Source: Flavobacteriales bacterium
GTDB lineage: Bacteria; Bacteroidota; Bacteroidia; Flavobacteriales_G; Salibacteraceae
DNA: 64,000 bases
Assembly (NCBI GenBank): GCA_018660685.1
Contig: JABJJW010000028.1
Location: 1-64,000, forward strand
Reading direction: 5' to 3'
How positions within the stretch are numbered: position 1 is the stretch's first letter; the number at the start of each line of letters is the position of its first letter. This document shows, piece after piece, positions 28,280-36,183 of the stretch. A program made the position numbers and the translations under genes. The notes below the pieces were generated by a model, which had not been told where the DNA came from, did no database searches, and saw nothing but the letters and a program-made list of their open reading frames with translations.

Positions 28280-29389
28280 TTATCCTTCTTCCTTCACTTC
28301 CAATTTACCCGCATTCCACATTAGGAAGGCTTCCAAGAATTTATCGATATCCCCGTTGAGCACGCCATCCGTGTCGGTTGACTCTGCTCCAGTGCGCACA
28401 TCTTTCACCATTCTGTAAGGTTGGAGAACGTAATTTCTGATCTGGCTTCCCCACTCAATTTTCTTCTTGCTTGCCTCTATCTCCGCTTGTTTGGCTCGCT
28501 TCTCTTCTAGCTCCATTTCATATAGCCTCGACTTCAAGAGCTGGATGGCTTTCTCTCTATTCTGGAGCTGAGAGCGTGTCTCTGTGTTTTCAATGATGAT
28601 TCCAGAAGGCCCGTGTTTTAGTCGGACACCTGTCTCAACTTTGTTGACGTTCTGTCCTCCTGCACCCCCGGATCGAAACGTATCCCAATCAATGTCGGAT
28701 GGATTGACCTCAATCTCGATTGAATCATCAACCAGAGGATATACATACACGGAGACAAATGAAGTATGCCGCTTGGCATTTGAGTCGAACGGCGAAATAC
28801 GAACGAGACGATGAACGCCATTCTCACCCTTTAGATATCCAAAAGCAAAGTCACCCGTGAGTTGGAGCGTGACTGTTTTGACACCAGCTACATCGCCCGC
28901 CTGATAGTTGACTTCCGTAATCTTATAGCCGTGCTTTTCTCCCCACATGAGATACATCCTCATCAGCATCGAAGCCCAGTCACAGCTCTCTGTTCCGCCA
29001 GCACCCGCCGTAATCTGCAGAACAGCATCGAAGTTGTCTTCCTCAGCGCTAAGAAGGTTCTTCATTTCGAGGTCATCGAGCAATTTTAATAGCTTGTTGT
29101 GCTGTTTAGTGACCTCTCCTTCTTCCGCTTCTCCTTCTTTGAAGAAATCATATAAAACGGTCAAATCTTCGAGTGCGGTTTCAATTTCATCAAAAGCCTT
29201 TGTCCAGACTTTCTTCTTGTTGATTTGCTTTACGATCAATTCGGCTTTCTTCGGGTCATTCCAGAAATTGGGATCATGCGTTTGCTGCTCCTCATCTTCG
29301 ATTTGCGCGCGTTTATGATCAATGTCAAGGTAGTTTTTCAGCGAGGATAACCTTCCCTCTAGTTCCTTAAGATCCTCTGGTGAAACCAT
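28280..29389 (-). CDS. prfB: Peptide chain release factor 2, without the programmed frameshift
   Basis: RF2 recognises UGA and UAA. The 369-residue protein has the SPF anticodon-like motif (RISPFDSN) and the catalytic SGGAGGQNVNK. In many bacteria codon 26 is an in-frame UGA bypassed by +1 frameshifting. Here the matching position reads TAC CTT GAC (NYLDID) with no extra T, so the gene is read straight through and that autoregulation is absent. An upstream in-frame ATG (29410) exists, but the promoter box TACATTTG at 29402-29395 lies inside that extension, so the ATG at 29389 is preferred. Confidence 0.95.
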   Translation of the reverse strand: MVSPEDLKELEGRLSSLKNYLDIDHKRAQIEDEEQQTHDPNFWNDPKKAELIVKQINKKKVWTKAFDEIETALEDLTVLYDFFKEGEAEEGEVTKQHNKLLKLLDDLEMKNLLSAEEDNFDAVLQITAGAGGTESCDWASMLMRMYLMWGEKHGYKITEVNYQAGDVAGVKTVTLQLTGDFAFGYLKGENGVHRLVRISPFDSNAKRHTSFVSVYVYPLVDDSIEIEVNPSDIDWDTFRSGGAGGQNVNKVETGVRLKHGPSGIIIENTETRSQLQNREKAIQLLKSRLYEMELEEKRAKQAEIEASKKKIEWGSQIRNYVLQPYRMVKDVRTGAESTDTDGVLNGDIDKFLEAFLMWNAGKLEVKEEG

Positions 29390-29394
29390 GTTAG

Positions 29395-29402
29395 CAAATG
29401 TA
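29395..29402 (-). promoter_or_regulatory. -7 promoter box for prfB, 5 bases from the ATG
   Basis: Read on the minus strand, TACATTTG matches TAnnTTTG and is followed by CTAAC and the ATG at 29389. It fixes the start and predicts a leaderless message. Confidence 0.6.
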
Positions 29403-29423
29403 CTTGTCATGGAGCAGACATCC

Positions 29424-29562
29424 TTCCCCTCTCGAGAAGGGGTGGATTCTGAGTAGCGTAGCGCGAAGAAGACGGGGTGTGTCTATTTAGATTGTACAGA
29501 AAGTGTTTTGAAACTCTTCAAAAACACACCCCGCCCCTCCGGGGCACCCCTCTCAAGAGGGG
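29424..29562. repeat. REPIN/MITE-like nested palindrome between prfB and recX
   Basis: The outer arms are hairpins: CCCCTCTCGAGAAGGGG (29426-29442) and CCCCTCTCAAGAGGGG (29547-29562). They are also inverted copies of each other. Inside, CGGGGTGTGT (29473-29482) pairs exactly with ACACACCCCG (29524-29533), GTGTTTTGAA near 29503 pairs with TTCAAAAACAC near 29518, and GCCCCTCCGGGGC forms a short hairpin at 29533-29545. It carries no reading frame of note. The structure resembles short mobile palindromes that fill intergenic spaces in many bacteria; no second copy is in this window, so mobility is inference. Confidence 0.7.
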
Positions 29563-29567
29563 AAAGA

Positions 29568-30044
29568 TCACAGCTTCAACCTCGTCTTGAGAATACCCCT
29601 GAAATCAGAAAAGTGATACCCTTTGCCCTGTAGATACTTAGCTACTTGTTGTTGCTGGTTCCACTTATTCCCCGTTAATCCTCTTAGCTTCTTTTCGATG
29701 AGCTTCTCAATTGACTTTGAGTAGTCATCTTCCTCAATCTCCATCATGGCCATTTCGATCAGCTTGTCGTGGAGAAATCTTCGTTTGAGTTCGTATCGAA
29801 TCTTGCCTTTACCCCAATCTTTGTTGTAGAAATGGCCCCTGACATAACTTCGAGCATAGCGCTCTTCATTCAATAGATTTTCATCCATCAGATGCATGAT
29901 TACCTCTTCGGAATCCTTTTTCCAAACGCCAAGATCATAGAGTTTGTCTTGCACCTCTTTGTGACACCTCTCACGATAGTTGCAATAGCTCCGAAGCTTG
30001 GTCAATGCCTCTGATTTATCTAGGCGTTCTTTTGAGGGAGACAT
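29568..30044 (-). CDS. recX: RecX-family regulatory protein
   Basis: RecX proteins bind RecA and modulate its activity. The chosen ATG at 30044 gives 158 residues. The upstream in-frame extension runs back through a terminator and into the rng gene, so it is excluded. RecX three-helix repeats are seen: ALTKLRSYCNYRERCHKEVQ at the start, then DENLLNEERYARSYVRGH with the conserved D-x-L-N-E-E-R-Y-A-R pattern, then RRFLHDKLIEMAM and a C-terminal YLQGKGYHFSDFRGIL. The gene follows rng, separated by a terminator, and lies next to a palindromic repeat. Confidence 0.88.
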   Translation of the reverse strand: MSPSKERLDKSEALTKLRSYCNYRERCHKEVQDKLYDLGVWKKDSEEVIMHLMDENLLNEERYARSYVRGHFYNKDWGKGKIRYELKRRFLHDKLIEMAMMEIEEDDYSKSIEKLIEKKLRGLTGNKWNQQQQVAKYLQGKGYHFSDFRGILKTRLKL

Positions 30045-30055
30045 GAAACAAAGAA

Positions 30056-30087
30056 GCAACAAAAAAGCCCCGATTTCTCGAGGCTTT
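30056..30087 (-). terminator. Rho-independent terminator after rng
   Basis: Read on the minus strand, AAAGCCTCGA (30087-30078), a 4-base loop and TCGGGGCTTT (30073-30064) form a 10-position stem with one mismatch, followed by TTT. It lies 3 bases after the rng stop codon and just before the recX start. Confidence 0.8.
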
Positions 30088-30090
30088 AAT

Positions 30091-31650
30091 TTAGAACATA
30101 ACTTCTTTTCCTTCCTTATCCAGTAGCTCGTAGTCGAGCAAGGTGAGTGCCGTTTTTGGTTCAACAGCGATCCACTTCTTGTAGCTTTTAAACCACTTTC
30201 GTTGGAACGAGTAAAGATTCTTCTGCAGGTATGCCGCCACAAATGGGTGAGCTGCGATCATCAATGATCTTTCACCTTCTTGATCGTAAAGCGACTTGAG
30301 GTTATTTTCAATCTCATCAATGATGGTGATGGCTGCTTGCACTTCTCCACTGCCTTGACAAGTTGGACAAACCTCAGCAGTCTTGATATCCATTTCTGGA
30401 CGAACTCGCTGACGAGTTATCTCAACAAGACCAAAACGAGACACCGGCAATACCTGGTGCTTCGCGCGATCATCACTCATATGCTTCCGAAGCTTCTCAA
30501 GCAATGACTTACGATTCTCGGATTGTCGCATATCGATGAAGTCAATCACCACCAAGCCACCCATGTCACGAAGTCTCAATTGTCTTGCCACTTCTTCCGC
30601 GGCCTCGATGTTTACTCGAATAGCATTGGCTTCCTGATTCGTTTCCTTCTTAGCCGTGTTTCCACTGTTCACGTCAATGACGTGCATTGCCTCAGTATGT
30701 TCAATTACCAAGTAAGCACCACTCTTCATGGTCACGTGTTTTCCAAACAGTGTTTTAATCTGTTTTTCAATACCATGGTATTCCATGATATCGGTCTTGC
30801 CACGGTAGATCTTCACGATCTTCTCGCTGCCTGGGGCAATGGTTTTGAGGTAATCGGAGACATCGTTCTGAACTCCTTTATCATCTACCACGATCTGGTT
30901 GAATGAAGCACTCAAAAGGTCTCTCAATATAGCATTGGTGCGATCTATTTCACTCAGCACCTTTTTAGGAGGCCTTGTTGAGGTAAAGTTTTCAAAGGCC
31001 TCTTCCCATCGACTTACGAGGTTTCGTAAATCGGTGTCGAGTTCAGCCACTTTCTTGTCTTCTGCAACCGTACGTACGATTACTCCACAATTTTTTGGCT
31101 TAATGCTCGAAATCAATCTCCTGAGACGGTCGCGTTCATCGCGTGATTTGATCTTCTGAGAAACCGAAATCTTGTCATTAAATGGGACAAGTACTAGGAA
31201 CCTTCCAGCTATGCTTATTTCGCATGTTAGCCTTGGTCCTTTTGTAGAGATCGGTTCTTTAGCGATCTGGACGAGCAGGTAACGATTTGGCTTTAAAACT
31301 TGATCGATTTTCCCGTTCTTATTGATATCGGGTTCGATCTTGAAGTCCTGGAGTAACCCAGAATTTCTTTTTCCTGTAATTCCTTCCGTGATGTATTTCT
31401 GCAATGAGTCCATTTTAGGACCTAAATCATGATAATGCAGAAAGGCGTCTTTTTCGTAGCCTACATCAACAAATGCGGCATTTAAGCCGGGAACCAATCG
31501 TTTAACTCTGCCCAGGAAAATGTCACCTACATTGAAACCTTTATCAAGTTTCTCGTTGTGAAATTCAACCAGACCTTTATTCTCTAGAAGAGCTATATCA
31601 ACTTCACCGTCCCCAGAGCGAATGATCATTTCTTTATTCTTATCATCCAC
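30091..31650 (-). CDS. rng: Ribonuclease G/E family endoribonuclease
   Basis: It cleaves single-stranded RNA in rRNA maturation and mRNA decay. The 519-residue protein has an S1 domain at the N-terminus (NVGDIFLGRVKRLVPGLNAAFVDVG, with an insertion up to about 130), then an RNase H-like and DNase I-like catalytic core with the metal Asp residues in VIDVNSG and VIDFIDM, and the zinc-link CPTCQGSGEV. The start is a GTG at 31650 (VDDKNKEMIIRSG); the family usually begins a few residues before IRSG, so this fits. It is the last gene of the HU-TPR-small basic gene-rng run and is followed by a terminator. Confidence 0.94.
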   Translation of the reverse strand: MDDKNKEMIIRSGDGEVDIALLENKGLVEFHNEKLDKGFNVGDIFLGRVKRLVPGLNAAFVDVGYEKDAFLHYHDLGPKMDSLQKYITEGITGKRNSGLLQDFKIEPDINKNGKIDQVLKPNRYLLVQIAKEPISTKGPRLTCEISIAGRFLVLVPFNDKISVSQKIKSRDERDRLRRLISSIKPKNCGVIVRTVAEDKKVAELDTDLRNLVSRWEEAFENFTSTRPPKKVLSEIDRTNAILRDLLSASFNQIVVDDKGVQNDVSDYLKTIAPGSEKIVKIYRGKTDIMEYHGIEKQIKTLFGKHVTMKSGAYLVIEHTEAMHVIDVNSGNTAKKETNQEANAIRVNIEAAEEVARQLRLRDMGGLVVIDFIDMRQSENRKSLLEKLRKHMSDDRAKHQVLPVSRFGLVEITRQRVRPEMDIKTAEVCPTCQGSGEVQAAITIIDEIENNLKSLYDQEGERSLMIAAHPFVAAYLQKNLYSFQRKWFKSYKKWIAVEPKTALTLLDYELLDKEGKEVMF

Positions 31651-31697
31651 AGTTATTGTATTTAAATTCTACAACGGGGTTTTAGTGCGAAGGAGAA

Positions 31698-31790
31698 TTA
31701 CTTCTTCTTCTTGTGACGGTTCTTTCTCAAACGCTTCTTGCGCTTGTGAGTCGCCATCTTATGTCTTTTTCTTTTCTTACCGCTTGGCAT
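31698..31790 (-). CDS. 30-residue, very basic small protein (possible ribosomal protein)
   Basis: The ATG at 31790 gives MPSGKKRKRHKMATHKRKK and so on to RHKKKK at 31698: about 60% Lys, Arg or His. It lies 4 bases after the TPR stop codon and 47 bases before rng. Such composition is typical of tiny ribosomal proteins that thread into rRNA. A short protein of this kind next to rng is usual in Bacteroidota, in my recollection, and a phylum-specific ribosomal protein (bL38) has been described from the Flavobacterium ribosome; whether this is bL38 I cannot verify from sequence alone. Confidence 0.75.
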   Translation of the reverse strand: MPSGKKRKRHKMATHKRKKRLRKNRHKKKK

Positions 31791-31794
31791 CTCT

Positions 31795-32283
31795 TTAATT
31801 TAATTCGTTCAACATCATTTCAGCATCACTTCTGAGCTGACTACTATTTTGTTCCTCCTTAAGAAATTCCTCAAGGTTGGATTTTGCACTTTCTGACTGC
31901 CCCAGATTATACTCTGCCTTACCTAGCCAATACTTTGACTCAACGAATTCAGGATCAATTTGTTCCACGATGGTGAAACGCTCGATCACTTTCTCCCATT
32001 GATTGGTCTGTGCAGATAATCTTCCTAAATGATACTGAGCTCTGAAGTTTGCAGGATTCTCCTCTGCAATGTCTCTCAACAACAGTATGCCTTGCATTGG
32101 TTGCTGAGTCGCAATAATGCCCAATGCTGAATCAATTTCATTCTCAATTGTGGGCGGCTCATCACTTAAGTTTTCCTCGCTCACTTTTGTGAGGTCGGGT
32201 TTATTAGGGGCAAGAAATAAAAGAACAAATACTAGAAGTGTAAGTCCAACGGCTATCCAATGTTGCTTCTTCAGGCCGAGCAC
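31795..32283 (-). CDS. Membrane-anchored tetratricopeptide-repeat protein
   Basis: The 162-residue protein has one N-terminal membrane helix (about 9-26) and an exposed domain with three TPR units: LLLRDIAEENPANFRAQYHLGRL, then WEKVIERFTIVEQIDPEFVE with SKYWLGKAEYNLGQ, then a third AKSNLEEFLKEEQ. It lies 6 bases after HU and 4 bases before the small basic gene, so it is in the HU-to-rng transcription unit. TPR domains hold protein partners; the partner is unknown. Confidence 0.82.
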   Translation of the reverse strand: MLGLKKQHWIAVGLTLLVFVLLFLAPNKPDLTKVSEENLSDEPPTIENEIDSALGIIATQQPMQGILLLRDIAEENPANFRAQYHLGRLSAQTNQWEKVIERFTIVEQIDPEFVESKYWLGKAEYNLGQSESAKSNLEEFLKEEQNSSQLRSDAEMMLNELN

Positions 32284-32289
32284 TTCAAC

Positions 32290-32580
32290 TTACTTAACAG
32301 AAACGTTTTTCTTCACTTTCTCAACGAAAGTTTTCGCAGGCTTAAATGAAGGTATGTTGTGCGCAGGGATAATGATCGTTGTATTCTTTGAAATATTACG
32401 ACCTGTCTTCTCAGCACGCTCCTTAACCACGAAAGAACCAAACCCTCTGAGGTATACATTTTGGCCATCAGCCAACGAGTTTTTCACGCTATTCATAAAC
32501 GCTTCAACAGTCGCTAAAACCTCCACTTTATCAATTCCAGTCTTATCAGCAATCTCCGTTACAATTTCTGCCTTCGTCAT
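32290..32580 (-). CDS. HU/IHF-family DNA-binding protein
   Basis: A 96-residue histone-like protein with the HU pattern: MTKAEIVTEIADKTG, the VEAFMNSVKNSLADG helix, RGFGSFVVKERAEKTGRN with the arm beginning there, and PSFKPAKTF at the end. It bends and compacts DNA as a dimer. A strong promoter box lies about 60 bases upstream, so unlike many genes here it has a leader. It heads the run HU-TPR-small basic-rng. Confidence 0.95.
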   Translation of the reverse strand: MTKAEIVTEIADKTGIDKVEVLATVEAFMNSVKNSLADGQNVYLRGFGSFVVKERAEKTGRNISKNTTIIIPAHNIPSFKPAKTFVEKVKKNVSVK

Positions 32581-32641
32581 TTTCTAATCAATTATAAACT
32601 TTTGATATTCAGTGTTTTTCCTTCATTCTAAAAACGGGTTG

Positions 32642-32649
32642 CAAAGATA
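32642..32649 (-). promoter_or_regulatory. Promoter box for HU
   Basis: On the minus strand TATCTTTG matches TAnnTTTG; an upstream TTGAC lies about 22 bases away. The predicted leader is about 55-60 bases. The divergent mutY promoter is 36 bases away on the plus strand. Confidence 0.65.
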
Positions 32650-32684
32650 GAATCATTTCAATACGTTGAAAGTCAACCTAGAAC

Positions 32685-32692
32685 TATTTTCG
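32685..32692 (+). promoter_or_regulatory. Promoter box for mutY, 4 bases from the ATG
   Basis: TATTTTCG (one change from TAnnTTTG) is followed by TTGT and the ATG at 32697, the same spacing as several other starts in this window. Confidence 0.5.
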
Positions 32693-32696
32693 TTGT

Positions 32697-33782
32697 ATGG
32701 CAACAGAGGTTGAAAACGGTCCTGAAATCACTCAGATTCTTGGCCAATGGTATGATGCCAACCAACGCAGTTTGCCTTGGAGAGAAACAACAAATCCCTA
32801 CTTCATTTGGCTGTCTGAAATCATCCTACAACAGACCAGGGTTGACCAAGGAACTCCATACTATTTACGGTTCATAAAGAACTATCCAAAAGTAGAAGAC
32901 TTAGCAACTGCTCAACAAGACGATGTGCTGAAACTTTGGCAAGGGCTGGGCTACTATTCTCGTGCTCGAAACCTGCACTTTACCGCCAATTATATTTCGA
33001 ATGATTTGCATGGTCAATTTCCGAGTTCGTACGCAGAGCTCATCAAATTAAAAGGGATTGGAAAATACACCGCATCCGCCATCGCTTCCATCGCATTTAA
33101 TGAGCCGGTCGCCACCGTAGATGGAAATGTTGTTCGGGTTGTTTCAAGGTTATTTGCAATTTCCGAAGATGTAACGACCAAGAATGCGATAATCAAAATC
33201 GAATCTATCACATCCTCCTTGCTGAATCCACTCGATCCTGGAAAGCACAATCAAGCTGTGATGGAATTTGGAGCTACGCACTGCACGCCTGTAAACCCAA
33301 GTTGTCTCGAGTGCCCACTCAATACTCATTGTCAAGCTTTCAAATTAAAAGTAGTTTCCTCCATTCCATTGAAGTCCAAGAAAATCAAACGGAAGACTCG
33401 CTATTTCCATTATCTCGTTGTTCATACCCCTGATTCTAGCTACCTCCTCCATCAGCGCACTAACAAAGACATTTGGAACGGCTTATATCAGTTCCCACTT
33501 ATAGAATCTGAAAATGATGCGGAACTCAATGATCAGCACCTCAAGCAGTTTTTAAAATCAAACTCAATCGGAATTCAAAAAGTGAACCGGGTCCGAAAGC
33601 ATGTGCTTAGTCATCAAGATATTCACGCACGGTTCTATCATCTGCAAATTGGAGAACAAATCCATGAATCTTTCAAGCTGGTAGCAGCGAGTCAAATTGG
33701 GGAATACCCCTTGCCACGCTTGATTGATCGGTATCTAGAAGAACATGACGTGAAGACTGGGAATGCAGCGCTTAATGCTTAA
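32697..33782 (+). CDS. mutY: A/G-specific adenine DNA glycosylase MutY
   Basis: MutY removes adenine mispaired with 8-oxoguanine. The 361-residue protein has the helix-hairpin-helix GIGKYTASAIASIAF followed by the catalytic Asp of ATVDGNVVRV, the glycosylase Glu in SEIILQQTRV, and the [4Fe-4S] cluster Cys-x6-Cys-x2-Cys-x5-Cys (CTPVNPSCLECPLNTHC). The C-terminal MutT-like domain (about 230-350) has HYLVVHTPDSSYLLHQR. The overlapping promoter of ssb lies over its stop codon. It starts the mutY-ssb-gldE-gldD series usual in the phylum. Confidence 0.95.
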   Translation: MATEVENGPEITQILGQWYDANQRSLPWRETTNPYFIWLSEIILQQTRVDQGTPYYLRFIKNYPKVEDLATAQQDDVLKLWQGLGYYSRARNLHFTANYISNDLHGQFPSSYAELIKLKGIGKYTASAIASIAFNEPVATVDGNVVRVVSRLFAISEDVTTKNAIIKIESITSSLLNPLDPGKHNQAVMEFGATHCTPVNPSCLECPLNTHCQAFKLKVVSSIPLKSKKIKRKTRYFHYLVVHTPDSSYLLHQRTNKDIWNGLYQFPLIESENDAELNDQHLKQFLKSNSIGIQKVNRVRKHVLSHQDIHARFYHLQIGEQIHESFKLVAASQIGEYPLPRLIDRYLEEHDVKTGNAALNA

Positions 33783-33787
33783 GTTTG
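33780..33787 (+). promoter_or_regulatory. Promoter box for ssb, overlapping the mutY stop codon
   Basis: TAAGTTTG matches TAnnTTTG; its first three bases are the mutY stop TAA. The ssb ATG at 33806 is 18 bases further, so the leader is short. Confidence 0.5.
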
Positions 33788-33805
33788 CCCAAAGAAAAAT
33801 CAGTT

Positions 33806-34255
33806 ATGGCCGGTAGTGTAAATAAGGTAATTATCGTTGGTAATCTAGGTACAGATCCTGAGGTTCGCACGTTAACAAGTGGGACCAAAGTAGCACGTCT
33901 TAATATTGCTACGAGCGAAACCTATAACAACCGCGAAGGCCAAAAAGTTACCAATACTGAATGGCATAAAGTCAACCTGTGGCGCGGTCTGGCAGACATT
34001 GCTGAAAAGTATCTCACAAAAGGAAGCTCTGTCTATGTTGAAGGCAAATTGCGTACTCGCAGCTACGACGATAAAGACGGGATCACGCGTTACGTTACCG
34101 AAATTGAGGGCGACAACATGACCATGCTTGGTGGTCGTGGGGATTCATCTCCGGCTCCTGCTCAAGCGGCAGCTCCAGCAAGCTCTCAACCAAGTTCATC
34201 TCAACCTGCCACGCCTCCAGCAGCCGATGTGCAAGATGATGATCTTCCCTTCTAA
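33806..34255 (+). CDS. ssb: Single-stranded DNA-binding protein
   Basis: A 149-residue protein: OB fold from MAGSVNKVIIVGNLGTDPEVR to about residue 108, a Pro/Ala/Ser/Gln-rich linker (SPAPAQAAAPAS), and the acidic tip DDDLPF that recruits repair and replication partners. The ATG at 33806 fits the family start (xxSVNKVIxVGNLG). It follows mutY by 23 bases and precedes gldE by 15. Confidence 0.95.
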   Translation: MAGSVNKVIIVGNLGTDPEVRTLTSGTKVARLNIATSETYNNREGQKVTNTEWHKVNLWRGLADIAEKYLTKGSSVYVEGKLRTRSYDDKDGITRYVTEIEGDNMTMLGGRGDSSPAPAQAAAPASSQPSSSQPATPPAADVQDDDLPF

Positions 34256-34270
34256 CGAATACCATCCTAC

Positions 34271-35593
34271 GTGGACCCCGGCGAACCGCTCTCGATACTT
34301 CTAGCAAACATTATTTTACCTTGGAACACAGGCATTGTCATTGGCCTTGTAGTCATGCTATTGCTTCTATTTTGTTCTGCACTCATCAGCGGTTCCGAAG
34401 TTGCCTTCTTTTCAATCTCCCCACAAGACAAGGAGAAACTTGAAGAAGATGAAGGAAGGAACTCTGCGCGTGTCCTAGAATTACTTCAACGACCAAAGAC
34501 ACTTCTTGCTACAATATTGATTGGCAACAACTTGGTTAACGTGGCCATCGTGATTTTGTCGAGCTTTCTAATGAGCATGATGTTCGACTTCGGCGAAAGC
34601 GTCGCCGTGGCGTTTTTGGTGCAGGTTGTGGTGGTGACCCTCATCATCTTGATTGTAGGTGAAATTGCGCCCAAGGTTTACGCCTCGAAACAAGGCTTGA
34701 CCTTGTCAAGATTCATGTCAGCCCCGATCGTAGTCATGATGAGATTGTTTTCACCGCTCGCTAAACTCCTTGTCCAAGGAACACGGAAGATCGATGAGCG
34801 TGCCAGAGAAAATGAGGGTGACAATCAAATTACAGCGGATGAACTGAGCCACGCTCTTGAGCTTACCACCGATGATGAAACTCAAGAAGATGAGAAACGC
34901 ATTCTTAGCGGAATTGTGAAGTTCGGCAGCACTGAAGCCCGTCAAGTGATGACACCACGGGTTGATGTTACAAGCATTGATGTGGATACAAATTTTGCGT
35001 CTTTGGGGAATCATATTCTGGATAAGGGATATTCCAGAATTCCAATTTTCAAGGAGAGCTTTGATGAGGTCGTCGGAGTCCTCTTCGTAAAAGACTTGTT
35101 ACCTCACCTGGGCGCTGAAGCAGATTTCAAATGGCAGGATCTTATTCGTCAGCCCCACTTCGTTACAGAAAACAAAAAACTCGACGATCTTCTTCGAGAG
35201 TTTCAAGAAAAGAGAAATCACCTGGCCGTTGTGGTTGATGAATACGGAGGAAGTTCAGGCATTATTACCCTAGAAGACATCATCGAAGAAATCGTTGGAG
35301 AGATTACGGATGAATTTGACGATGACGAATTGATCTACTCCAAACTAGATGACAAGAATTATGTTTTTGAAGGGAAGACTGCGCTCATTGACATGTACCG
35401 CGTGCTTGATATTGAAGGGGAAGATTTTGAAAAAGCAAAAGGAGATAGCGACTCCATTGCAGGTTTTATCTTGGAGCTTACAGGAAAAATTCCCTTGAAA
35501 AACGAGAGGGTTAAATTTGATAATTACCTGTTTACTATTGAAGCTGCCGATAAACGCCGCGTAAAACGAATTAAGGTTACCATTCTGGACTAA
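34271..35593 (+). CDS. gldE: Gliding motility-associated protein GldE (CNNM/CorC-type)
   Basis: The start is GTG at 34271. The 440-residue protein has an N-terminal CNNM/DUF21 membrane domain (four helices; SGSEVAFFSI and TLLATILIGNNLVNV), two CBS domains (MTPRVDVTSID onward to ITLEDIIEEIVGEI), and a C-terminal CorC_HlyC domain (about 355-440). GldE is an inner-membrane protein linked to gliding and T9SS function with GldD; paralogous CNNM proteins are magnesium or cation regulators. Its last base is the first base of gldD, so the two genes are coupled. Confidence 0.92.
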   Translation: MDPGEPLSILLANIILPWNTGIVIGLVVMLLLLFCSALISGSEVAFFSISPQDKEKLEEDEGRNSARVLELLQRPKTLLATILIGNNLVNVAIVILSSFLMSMMFDFGESVAVAFLVQVVVVTLIILIVGEIAPKVYASKQGLTLSRFMSAPIVVMMRLFSPLAKLLVQGTRKIDERARENEGDNQITADELSHALELTTDDETQEDEKRILSGIVKFGSTEARQVMTPRVDVTSIDVDTNFASLGNHILDKGYSRIPIFKESFDEVVGVLFVKDLLPHLGAEADFKWQDLIRQPHFVTENKKLDDLLREFQEKRNHLAVVVDEYGGSSGIITLEDIIEEIVGEITDEFDDDELIYSKLDDKNYVFEGKTALIDMYRVLDIEGEDFEKAKGDSDSIAGFILELTGKIPLKNERVKFDNYLFTIEAADKRRVKRIKVTILD

Positions 35594-36183
35594 TGCGTAT
35601 TTGGATCCTTCTTGCCTCTATTGTCTTCTTGGCTTCTTGTGAAGAAAATTATACCCCCAAACCGCAAGCCTATACTCGAGTTTCTCTTCCGGATCCGACC
35701 TATTTATTGACGGCAGGTGAAAATTGGAATTGTCCGTACGAATTTGAATACTCCGCTCAAAGTGCCATGACCATTGATCCGCGCTATCAGAGCAAGACGT
35801 GTTGGTACAATTTGTACTATCCCGGCTTTAGAGCCACGATTCATTTGACCTATTCTCCAGTCGAGGGAGATCTTTCTGAGCAGATTGAGGAAGCTCGAAA
35901 GCTAGCCATGAAACACATTGCCAAAGCGACTAAGATTTTGGAGAATCCAATTCAAAATGATTCAGCAGGTGTTTACGGATTGAAATACTCATTTAGAGGA
36001 GAGACTGCTTCAGATGTTCAGTTTTTCCTAACCGATAGCTCTTCTCACTTCCTTAGAGGGTCACTCTACTTTAGCGTTAAGCCAAACAAGGATAGCCTCT
36101 CGCCGATCATCGATTATGTAGATCGAGATATTGATCATCTCATCAAGACACTTCGATGGGTTTCGGTTGGAAGCTCAGAGTGA
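35593..36183 (+). CDS. gldD: Gliding motility lipoprotein GldD
   Basis: A 196-residue lipoprotein with signal and lipobox ending LASC (Cys16). The mature region has the GldD pattern: EENYTPKPQAYTRVSLP, NCPYEFEYS, WYNLYYPGFRATIHLTY and YGLKYSFRG. GldD belongs to the core gliding/T9SS set and is usually next to gldE, as here (1-base overlap). Its 3' end overlaps the convergent ctaA gene by 41 bases, an unusually long overlap of coding ends. Confidence 0.93.
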   Translation: MRIWILLASIVFLASCEENYTPKPQAYTRVSLPDPTYLLTAGENWNCPYEFEYSAQSAMTIDPRYQSKTCWYNLYYPGFRATIHLTYSPVEGDLSEQIEEARKLAMKHIAKATKILENPIQNDSAGVYGLKYSFRGETASDVQFFLTDSSSHFLRGSLYFSVKPNKDSLSPIIDYVDRDIDHLIKTLRWVSVGSSE

